Below are positions 56,604 to 64,000 of a DNA stretch of 64,000 bases, piece after piece. Each line of letters starts with the position of its first letter. Positions within the stretch are counted from its first letter, which is position 1. Under the pieces are notes generated by a model. It saw only the letters and a list, made by a program, of their open reading frames with translations, did not search any database and had not been told where the DNA came from. This stretch comes from Psococerastis gibbosa (taxonomy: Eukaryota; Arthropoda; Insecta; Psocodea; Psocidae), in the NCBI GenBank assembly GCA_963971405.1, contig OZ020486.1, positions 30,713,419 through 30,777,418 on the forward strand, in the 5' to 3' direction. The position numbers and the translations under genes are program-made.

Positions 56604-57207
56604 CCGAAATTAGAGGATATGGAGAAAACTGGGCTTGGCGGGATCTACGCCTAACCGGGGCGTCGTCTTAACCGCGGGACCACAAGCCCCGACAAGTCCA
56701 GTAATCGCCAAATCATCTACTTATGCTCAAATTGACATGATTCGTGTTGCTAGACAGGTTAGCACAACTACACAACTATCTAACCGCACAGGTCTGTGAG
56801 CTTACTTAATTGCATAAAGGCTTTAAATGCTTTATTCAATACATTGTAGTATTATATGGTATATATAACACTGACATTAAAGTAACTTTGGTTGAAGAGG
56901 TAACCTCCTCGTTAGCTAATTTAATGTCAGTGTTATATATACCATAAACCATAATACTACAATACAATGTATTGAATAAAGCATTGCCTTTATGCAATTA
57001 AGAAAGCTCACAGACCTGTGCGGTTAGATAGTTGAGCTAACCTGCCTAGCAACACGAATCATGTCAATTTGAGCATAAGTAGAGGATTTGGCGATTACTG
57101 GACTTGTCGGGGCTTGTGGTCCAGCGGTTAAGACGACGTCCCGATTAGGCGTAGATCGTGGGTTCGAATCCCGCCAAGCCCAGTTTTTCCATATCCTCTA
57201 ATTTTGG
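56604..57207. repeat. About 600-bp near-palindrome of a tRNA-like repeat
   Basis: The left arm (about 56604-56885) and right arm (about 56915-57207) are inverted copies with a spacer near 30 bp. Landmarks are ATTAGAGGATATGG, CTGGGCTTGGCGGG, GACAAGTCCAGTAATCGCCA, TGCTCAAATTGACATGATTC, CCGCACAGGTCTGTGAGCTT, TTATTCAATACATTG and CACTGACATTAAA. The left arm has lost about 13 bases containing the B-box, while the right keeps a whole tRNA-like fold. The spacer holds another A-box-like TGGTTGAAGAGGTAACC. No clear target duplication. Confidence 0.88.
57110..57182 (+). tRNA. tRNA-like cloverleaf (pseudo-tRNA or SINE head)
   Basis: All four stems can be drawn over 73 bases. The acceptor stem GGGCTTG pairs perfectly with CAAGCCC; the D stem is GTC/GAC. 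The anticodon stem ACGTC pairs with GGCGT (one G-U) around the 7-base loop CCGATTA. There is a 5-base variable loop. The T stem GTGGG pairs with CCCGC (one wobble) around TTCGAAT, and the discriminator is A. The loop places GAT at the anticodon but has C rather than the near-universal T at position 33, so I doubt it is a functional tRNA-Ile. Its repetition at 40931-41066 and in the opposite arm points to a tRNA-derived repeat. An oligo-T follows at 57185-57189, as in Pol III terminators. Confidence 0.5.
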
Positions 57208-59647
57208 ATATGCTATAGTTTTCCAACTGCAGCCAGCACAACAATTTCATTCCCGCGCCAAACCAGAGTTTTAAGTTATTTTTTTAACGTTAGGACAGCT
57301 GTTAGAAATTGAATTGAACGAATATCTGGACTCTAGTTCAAAATTTTTTTAGCAGTGAAGAACTATTGTAATTTTTACATTTTATAAAAATTTTAAAACT
57401 TTGTCTGGCTTTTCACAACTTCAAATCATCCCATTCACTGTAAAGTTGAAGGTAACCCTAAGAAAATTTAATTTATCTCAAAAAGCGCAATGACACGCGG
57501 ACAGCTGTTAGAACTGAGACTTAAACATGTTGCTAAATATTTAGGATGCTTTATTATTTGGTAAAATGAGATTGGCAAGCTGTAAATTGATAACCTTTAC
57601 AACTGTCAGAAGCTAATTAACTAAGATTTATGAACATGAAGGACAAAAAGGGTCCGGACATAAAATGTACGTTTTAAGGAGAATTCAAATTAAAATCGTA
57701 TACTTCAACGTAAACATTTCAAATCTTTTTTGATCGATAAAATATTAGTGTGTATAATCCGGGCCAGTACCGTAGAAATTAATCTAATGTATCAGAAATC
57801 TTGCTGACAACAATTTCGGATAAATTGCCCATGTTTTGGGATAGAATAAAGAAATATATTGTTTGGATATCAATCCTTTGTTCGGAGTGACCCTTAGAAA
57901 ATATACAGTTTATTCCTTTAGGTAAATGCATTGTTCATCAGTTCATCAGAAGATAAATACATAAAAAAAATAACTACAAATCAATGAGTTTCAAATTTTA
58001 ATCTAGCCTATAGAATAAAGAGATCAGAGTAAGCTTCATTTATTCGATGAAGTGATCAAAATGATCTTTGTTACTCCTTGAAATCTCGAGATTTAACTCT
58101 TTCTTTTATAAGCCTTTCTGTAACCTTCTGCGTACCTTTGACATGAAACTATTATGCTATTATACGTAATTTATAATAAACCTAGAAAAGTTTCCCCTTT
58201 AGAACCATGAAAACTAGACTTGAAATTATGTGATGTATGGGTAGAAATAAGCTTATTCAGCTGCTACAGCTATTCATCACCCCAGCCCGCTCTCTCAGCA
58301 AACTTGGGAAAAACTCTCGCGTCTTAAGAAAAGGTCTCTAGGCCATTAAATTGTGACGAACAACACTAAATCTGTTTTATGGCCCCATGTACGACAAAGC
58401 CAAACTTGTCAGCAGTAGCAACAAAGGGGGCTGAAATGTGGCGAGTAGAGGGGGGGGGGCATAATTTTTGAATTTACGATAAGACAATCGCTGACCCATT
58501 ACAGGCAAACCGCCGCCATTTGGCAGGAGAAAGGGGTTTTATTGTGAATGATACAAACTAACAATTTTCGATAGAGGAAAGAAAAGTTGGAATAACTTTA
58601 ATGTACCGGTATAATACTGTTTTTTCTTGTTTTGTTTCCTCCTGTTTTATCCAAATCCTGCATTGAAAAAACTATGATGTCCCAACGTGAGATATGGGTG
58701 GGTACCTTTGGTACCTATGTTGTTTCAAGAAATCCATGAAAAGTGGAATCAGAAAGACGCCATCATAACTTTTTCCTATTTTCGCGCACAAGGACTTCCT
58801 TCGGATACCACTTTCCGCAGTTTCGCCAACTATGGGTCACTCTTAGAAGTCAATAAAATAAATTAATGCATAAAATTCGCTTTGATGAGGAACCGATCTC
58901 ATGACAAACGAACATCGAGGAGTAACCAACCCAGAAACATTTTCACACCTAACCCGCAAAATCACCATTCCGGACCTCAAATCCAACGTGAATAAATAAA
59001 ATGAAAGCCCTTTTCGTTTCACACTCCCCGGAGTACCTTACATCATACACACGCTCTGTATAGGGAGGGATGAGGGCGTAGGTTGGGAGGGGGGGGGGGT
59101 TTAATGAGAACGGAGTCATTCACAGGATTAATTGGAAACGGCAGTGCTGCCATCGCCATGTCCCAATCCTAATCCCGGTTTATGCTAATTTCTTGTACCG
59201 CATTTACATGTTTAATTTATCACCATGAGATGCCCGCCAGACTTCAACTTTCTCCTCTTACCAAGAAACGAACTAAGAAATTACGTTTTAGCAGAGCGTT
59301 CATAGGCACGATATTTAATATAATATATATAATATAATATTGCATTTACAAATAGCTCTTAAAAAATTAGGCTTAGCTCGCCCCTCATCCAGGTTGTACA
59401 ATTTTATTTAAACCAAACAATAGGATGCATAGTTGTCTACATACCAAACCGAAATAAACGTACTAAATAAGGAATAAATGAATAAACATAAAGAAATTCG
59501 CTTAAGTCCATACAGTGTCTCAAGGTCACTAACGTAGTCAGCCTGGCTCCTCTGGTTTAGCCAAGGGAGGGCTGTGGGGGGAATTAGGTGGACTATCAAA
59601 CAGAGGTTCGACATCCAACAGCTAGAAAAATGTTACTTAGCCGCCAA
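57208..59647. other. Gene-free stretch
   Basis: About 2.4 kb, AT-rich, with open frames of at most about 68 codons. G runs lie near 58451 and 59090. Nothing recognised beyond the GGACAGCTGTTAGAA words near 57293 and 57499. Confidence 0.45.
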
Positions 59648-60027
59648 ATTCCACCGACCGGCTACGGCTATTTACAAAAACAGTGACGTGGTAGCAGACA
59701 TTCAAGCCTTAGGCGGGGTTTCCACCGACCTCGCATTGCAGAATTGACGGAAATGTTTATTTTCCTCTATGCCATAGTTAAAATTGATCAATGATCATAC
59801 AGTAAAATCACAAACAAACTAAAATTAAAAAATGGCGTCATAGGATATGTTAAGTACAAACATTTTAATATCGTAATATATTAATATTTCTATAAAATGA
59901 AAAATTATAATTTCCGTCAATGTCATTTGCATTCTGCAATGCGAGGTCGATGGAAACGCCACCTAAGTCTTGAATGCCTGCTACCACGTCACCGTTTTTG
60001 TAAATAGCCCTAGCCGGTCGGTGGAAT
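59648..60027. mobile_element. Nested foldback, AGGCGG superfamily
   Basis: The outer arms (59648-59711 and about 59964-60027) are inverted copies carrying ATTCCACCGACCGGCTA, TATTTACAAAAAC and TGACGTGGTAGCAGACATTC. Between them a second inverted pair begins AGGCGGGGTTTCCACCGACC (59711) and ends with its imperfect complement at 59964, enclosing AT-rich sequence related to 50814-51206. The outer phrase GACGTGGTAGCAGACATT is shared with the 143-bp MITEs. I read it as one foldback that acquired or generated another. Non-coding. Confidence 0.78.
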
Positions 60028-60079
60028 GGGCGCCATAGGGCGTGGGTCGACCCATCCTTCACTGGTTCACTACAACTAC

Positions 60080-60425
60080 CGAAATAGAGGAGTGGTCAAG
60101 AGGGAGGAACCTCTACCAGTCCTCGCCCGGGTACATTTTAATGTTTATTAATATTTCTTTCAATTATAAAACAATGCAACCATTTTCTTGTATTCCAATT
60201 TATTAATTAGAATTTCCCGCGCTTATTTTAACGCCGTCACGTGACACCTTACTAATGCGGTATTAAAAAATAAATCTCGGTATTATTTAAACCGCGTTGT
60301 TACGTTAATCTCAAATCGCCGTAATAGGGCAGCTGCAAAAAACGTGGCTGCCGGATATGTTGCTGACCATAACCTCTCAAATAGAGCAGTGGTCAAGAAG
60401 AGGAGTTTCTACTGGTACTCAGCTC
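60080..60425. repeat. Two short direct repeats about 285 bp apart
   Basis: AATAGAGGAGTGGTCAAGAG (about 60083) and AATAGAGCAGTGGTCAAGAA (about 60377), each followed by a version of GGAG..CCTCTACCAGT, are direct copies. The same phrase occurs inverted at 9130-9190, and a partial version lies near 19095-19110. The sequence between them is AT-rich and non-coding. Confidence 0.55.
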
Positions 60426-60541
60426 TCGATAGGTTGTCTTGCATGGGTTGGTTTCTCGTTTTTTTTATAGAAAGCATTCGGGCACTAAGGACTGAACCAT
60501 TGACACTATGTCGCTGATGACAAGAGCAGAATGAGCTCGAA

Positions 60542-60823
60542 TTACGCGCCAACCCGTTCCGCGAAACGGCGCCTTTTACGGCTTGGCTCAAAGTTTTGAA
60601 GATCCTGCGACAAAAGCAAATTTCGTAAAGTCTCTTCGTGAGGTGGCAAACTTGGATGGTGAAAGTGGGCGGGGGAGGGGGCAGAGGGGGTGAGCCTTTT
60701 TAATTCCATCGCCCGGATCCGGATATCTGTGGCTGGGCTTTGTGTGCGTCGTGTAATCAGTTTGCGAGTCGTGTCAATAACTTTTGTCGTGGCAGCAACT
60801 TCTCGCGCCGAGTTGATTAACAC
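60542..60823 (-). CDS. Hypothetical ORF, weak host-exon candidate
   Basis: A 93-residue minus-strand frame in the only clearly CpG- and GC-richer non-transposon patch. It has an internal ATG giving MELKRLTPSAPSPAHFHHPS, a proline-rich middle and a basic cluster SRKRRRFAERVG near the C-terminus that could act as a nuclear localisation signal. Immediately upstream on the minus strand lies a CT/GA microsatellite (about 60924-60941), a common promoter-proximal feature. I do not recognise the protein, see no second exon and found no repeated copy. It may be a chance frame in GC-rich DNA. Confidence 0.2.
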   Translation of the reverse strand: MLINSAREVAATTKVIDTTRKLITRRTQSPATDIRIRAMELKRLTPSAPSPAHFHHPSLPPHEETLRNLLLSQDLQNFEPSRKRRRFAERVGA

Positions 60824-61451
60824 ACCGCTTTCTTCTCCAACATCGGGTTCACTTAATCATTATCATATTCCCCCTCCTCTTTTTTTGGTGTTTTGTGATT
60901 TATTGCGGCGTCTTCATTGTCTTCTCTCTCTCTCTCTCTCTTCCTTATTTCCATCTATCTCTTGGTCAAATTTCCGTAATAATAGACCGTAATTCAAAAT
61001 TATTCTTATAACAAGTTGATAGCATTAAGTGTTGTTGATCTGTCTAAAAAGTTCCGATGTATGTTTCAATTAATAGTGAAAAAACCTAACTGAAATTAGT
61101 TCACTTTCCACAAAACTAGATGGATTGTTTTTATGAAACAATTGCCTACACAATCCTATTTAAAACTACCCTCTTGACGTTTGAAGTAGATTTGTCTTCG
61201 AATATATCACTATTTGGCACATGTTCTGACACGGTTGCATCATCCCAGGTATATAATTTACGATGCAGGAAAGAACAGAGTCAATTGAGATAATAACGTA
61301 GCCTGTGTATCAAAATAATCTTCAAATACTGCTCTTGACCGAACCAGTAATCTGACGGATTTGATAACAGGATCATCAGCACAATGATGTAGCATTAATT
61401 TTACTTGTGTGGCAGATCGTACTGTACAACTACAATATGTTTAAATAATGA
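60824..61451. other. Possible promoter-proximal patch, then gene-free DNA
   Basis: Contains the TCTCTCTCTCTCTCTC microsatellite and CpG words to about 60990, followed by AT-rich DNA with nothing recognised. Confidence 0.3.
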
Positions 61452-62372
61452 CCTTTGGTTCTATTACTAAGCCAACCTAGTGGAGTAGGGCTATATACTA
61501 CTACAGTACTGTAAATTCTGCGGTGATCCCAACGTGCCTTTTTGGCACCGGTTTTTAGAAAAATTTGTAATGATTCAAAAAAAAAAAAAAAAAAAAAAAA
61601 TACACGCATTATAATTATTATTCTTATTAAGGCCCTCTGAAATCTATTACATTTATCTATATGAAGCTGCGGGACCATTTGCTAACTTTTTCGGGGAAAG
61701 TCGAAGTCCGTACAAGTAGAGGTGGGGCGTTACTTCTGTCACTGATTTATCACCGTGACTAAGATGGTTACTGCAACCACCCGTTCCTACCCAAAGAAAA
61801 TACTGGTGATTTGAATCACTGTCTCACTGTCACCGATTTAGGCTATATTTTCAATAGCTTTGTTTCTAATACTCTGATAGTCGCATGCAAGAGCAAGTAA
61901 CTCGCTCAGGTTTAGCCTATGCACTAGGCAGTCCTAAGCGAAATTCCCCGAAATGCTTTCCGATCGTCTCACGTAAGCTAAACATAAGGTACGCCCGAGG
62001 CTGTCACCGTGACTGCTCCATAACTGGCTAGCTTCCAGTTTATATATATATCTATATATATTACTACTTCTTAAATTTCTTGGCATAAATAAACAAAAGA
62101 ATAACCGACTTTAATTGTTAAGCGAAACGAATAAGTCTATGTAACTTGTATAAATCACTGTCAAGTAAGAGAAGTGACAGTGACTTTTGATTACTCATAC
62201 CAAGATGTACCAAGATTGCTTAGATAGCAGGAAAAAAACCAGTCACTCCAGTGACAGAAATCACCAGTATTTGTATCAGTGACTGTCGAGTCACTGTCAC
62301 CGGTCACTGTTGCTCCTGGAAAAATCTATCACGCCCCACCTCTACGTACAAGTATGCCAGCACATGTCCTGA
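61452..62372 (-). repeat. SINE-A copy broken by later insertions
   Basis: The minus-strand tail is at 61455-61497 (GTTCTATTACTAAGCCAACC). The head reappears at about 61697-61716 (GAAAGTCGAAGTCCGTAC) and 62353-62372 (CACATGTCCTGAC), with the hAT element 61717-62344 lodged in the head. Between tail and head is foreign sequence with an adenine run at about 61578-61599. Confidence 0.65.
61717..62344 (+). mobile_element. hAT-type element, 628 bp, perfect 8-bp TSD
   Basis: The left end TAGAGGTGGGGCGT and right end CACGCCCCACCTCTA (with the extra inner A) are inverted repeats. The perfect duplication CGTACAAG flanks it (61709-61716, 62345-62352). The interior near both ends is crowded with GTCACTG / CAGTGAC words (for example near 61737, 61805, 62177, 62236, 62283), resembling subterminal transposase-binding repeats. 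The TAGAG.TGGGC-type terminus is familiar from one hAT subgroup. There is no coding sequence, so it is non-autonomous. Confidence 0.93.
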
Positions 62373-62421
62373 CCTGCTTTATTTTATTATTTATTTATAT
62401 TTTTATTTAGTTTTATTCAAC

Positions 62422-63170
62422 GAACCGGTCCGAGTTTACTCGAACATGCTTTCCAATTTATCAAAATTAGTAGATACAGAAAATGAGTAATTTCATGGTA
62501 AATAATTTTTCAATGGTTAAATTTCCGATATCTCGGGGGAGGGGTAACCCACCTGACATCACTAGAGGCGAGGTAAATTCTAGATAGGTCAGACCAACAC
62601 ATTACTACGCAGCAATAATGACGGGGCACGCAATGCATTCAAGCGTGAATTTTCTATAATTAAAAAAAAAAAAAAATTCACAAAAGAAATAGTTTTTTTG
62701 AGTAAGCAACCTGTCCGGTTTCGTTTTTAAATTTAACACCTAAAACATGCCTGAAGGTAGAAATCGTCGATAGAAAGGTTTCGCAGAAAACCTATTTTTA
62801 GTCATTTTTCATTAAAATTTAGTTATTTTTATTTTTTTACCCCCAGAAGCAAACTATCAAGGGGCAAGCGACCCCCCGCATTTTGTTAATATTAATAACG
62901 AATACAATATACGTGAATTTAAAAGAAATCGCTGGAGCCGTTTTCAGAATTAATTATTTTAGACGTTTTTTGGAGTTTTTGAGAATAAAACCCCCCCAAG
63001 TTGAGTTGGCCCAAAATAAAAGAAATTGTCCCGATGTATGATTTCTGTCAACCTACATGCTAAATTTCATCAAAATCAACCGTGTAGTTTGCCCGGAAAT
63101 CGATGATCAGACAGACAGACATTTAGTAAAAACCACTTTTTTGGGTTCCTGGGACCTCAAAACGTGTAAA
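62422..63170 (-). mobile_element. GCTTTCC repeat, interrupted by a hAT element
   Basis: From GAACCGGTCCGAGTTTACTC and TGCTTTCCAATTTATC (62447) it follows the complete minus copy at 27985-28816 through CCTAAAACATGCCTGAAGGT, CAAACTATCAAGGGGCAAG, AAAGAAATCGCTGGAGCCG and GGACCTCAAAACGTGTAAA. It stops abruptly where the hAT element begins at 63171. The remaining roughly 70 bp of the repeat are not found afterwards. Confidence 0.85.
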
Positions 63171-63792
63171 CAGTGCCGGATTAACCCCTGGGGGGCACAA
63201 GATATGGGGGGCCCGTGTGTGCAAACCAGAGGCGGACGAGGTGGTCCCAGACCTTATGAAAGGGGGAGGCACTTGTCAGTGGCGTAACGATAGGTTTTCG
63301 AAGGGGGCGGTGTATAATTTGGCGCCCCTCCACCCATTTCCATATAGTGTATAAAATGGGGAAAGCCGTTCTCATTGACGTATGCAACTTTTAAACTAAT
63401 GACCTTAGTTCGGTTCGGAGGATATGAAGGGGGGACCCGGGGGTCTCCCACGGGGGGAGAATTTTAACGAAAACAGACCTGAAATAGTTTGATTTTACAC
63501 ATTTTGATAGCTGTAACTTGAATTTGACTGAGATTTTACAGGCTATTAATATAATGCAATTATTGCTAAAAAGGGGGGGGGGGGCGGGGGTCTTGTTTTT
63601 GAAAAATATATTGAGGTTTTATACATTTTGAAAGCAACAATAAGGTTTATATATTACAGGGAATTAATATAATTGTGAACAGGGGGGCCGGGGGTCTCCC
63701 CCAAGAGAAAATTATTGAAAAATAGGGCTGATATAGTGGGGTTTTACGCATTTTGAGTGCAGTACCACTTCGATTTTGGAGGCAAAGAATTC
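63171..63792 (+). mobile_element. Truncated composite hAT-type element
   Basis: Begins CAGTGCCGGATTAACCCCTG, then joins to GTGCAAACCAGAGGCGGACG exactly as at 12019-12102, continues uninterrupted through the inner element's target site (GGTCCCAGACC), and runs through three degenerate modules with a G run near 63572. The match stops near GAGGCAAAGAAT (63790), so the right end is missing and no target duplication can be scored. Confidence 0.8.
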
Positions 63793-64000
63793 AAGAAACG
63801 CACTAATAATATTTATAACAATAAATATTGCTTTGATTTTGTACTATGATGATCCTAAAACCGTTCCACTAACGTTGCTACAGTAGTTGAAGACAATTAA
63901 CTAACATTCAGAAAATTTTAATTTTAATTTTGACATTGGAGTCGTGAATTCGTAAAAAGTGGAACAGATCGAAAATTTTAGCTAAATAAATAAGCAATGG
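63793..64000. other. Gene-free end of window
   Basis: AT-rich, nothing recognised. Confidence 0.4.

Noticed and set aside
1-64000. CRISPR array, rRNA genes, LTR or virus-like elements
   Set aside because: No regularly spaced direct repeats of CRISPR type, no rRNA-like sequence, and no integrase, protease, capsid or envelope-like frames or paired long terminal repeats were seen.

Overview
The window reads as a repeat-dense, AT-rich intergenic or intronic stretch of an animal nuclear genome, most likely an invertebrate and perhaps an arthropod. The evidence is the mix of mobile elements: RTE-like, Jockey-like and RNase H-bearing (R1/LOA/I-type) LINE remnants, a Penelope-like GIY-YIG retroelement, at least two tRNA-derived SINE-type repeats, and many short non-autonomous DNA transposons. 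I found no bacterial operons, no CRISPR array, no rRNA, no certain tRNA gene and no LTR or viral element. No host protein-coding gene can be supported with confidence. One GC-richer patch (60542-60990) is the best candidate for a host exon or promoter, and only weakly so.

Layout. 1-4.5 kb: a TA-flanked palindromic MITE (2088-2230), a diverged copy of the GCTTTCC-ended repeat carrying a SINE, and a hAT-type element with a perfect 8-bp target duplication (3948-4475). 4.5-12 kb: mostly unannotatable AT-rich DNA, the 3' end of an R1/LOA-type LINE (about 7480-8180), an unclassified repeat (8731-9215) and Penelope 3'-end fragments. 12-15 kb: a three-layer nest of hAT-type elements (12019-13441), a foldback MITE and a hAT relic. 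15-25 kb: SINE copies, two LINE C-terminal fragments, a hAT insertion inside one of them, a palindromic MITE (20076-20276), and a hAT MITE with TIRs reading CAGCGGTTCCCAACC (24800-25084). 26-31 kb: three inverted-repeat elements and two copies of the GCTTTCC repeat, one complete at about 830 bp. 31.3-38.2 kb: a small hAT MITE, the largest coding remnant (LINE reverse transcriptase, 32276-33822), a strong palindrome, another hAT element, an RTE fragment and the Penelope endonuclease remnant. 39-47 kb: more MITEs, a second complete GCTTTCC repeat (45571-46363) and a second RTE fragment. 48-57 kb: further inverted-repeat elements, two LINE tails, a 237-bp tandem duplication (54951-55420), and a 600-bp near-palindrome whose right arm folds as a full tRNA-like cloverleaf (57110-57182). 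59-64 kb: nested foldbacks, a 628-bp hAT element with a perfect 8-bp duplication inside a SINE, and a truncated composite hAT element inside a GCTTTCC repeat.

There is no set of genes acting together. The story of the window is transposon archaeology: at least eight elements with perfect or near-perfect 8-bp target duplications, nested insertions with natural empty sites visible in the same window, palindromic foldback families sharing a TIR core (AGGCGG...TTTCCA), and more than twenty long G or C homopolymers, many of them inside these elements. The nearest things to something undescribed are the composite hAT with internal tandem modules of about 125 bp, the AGGCGG foldback superfamily, the GCTTTCC repeat, and the tRNA-like palindrome.
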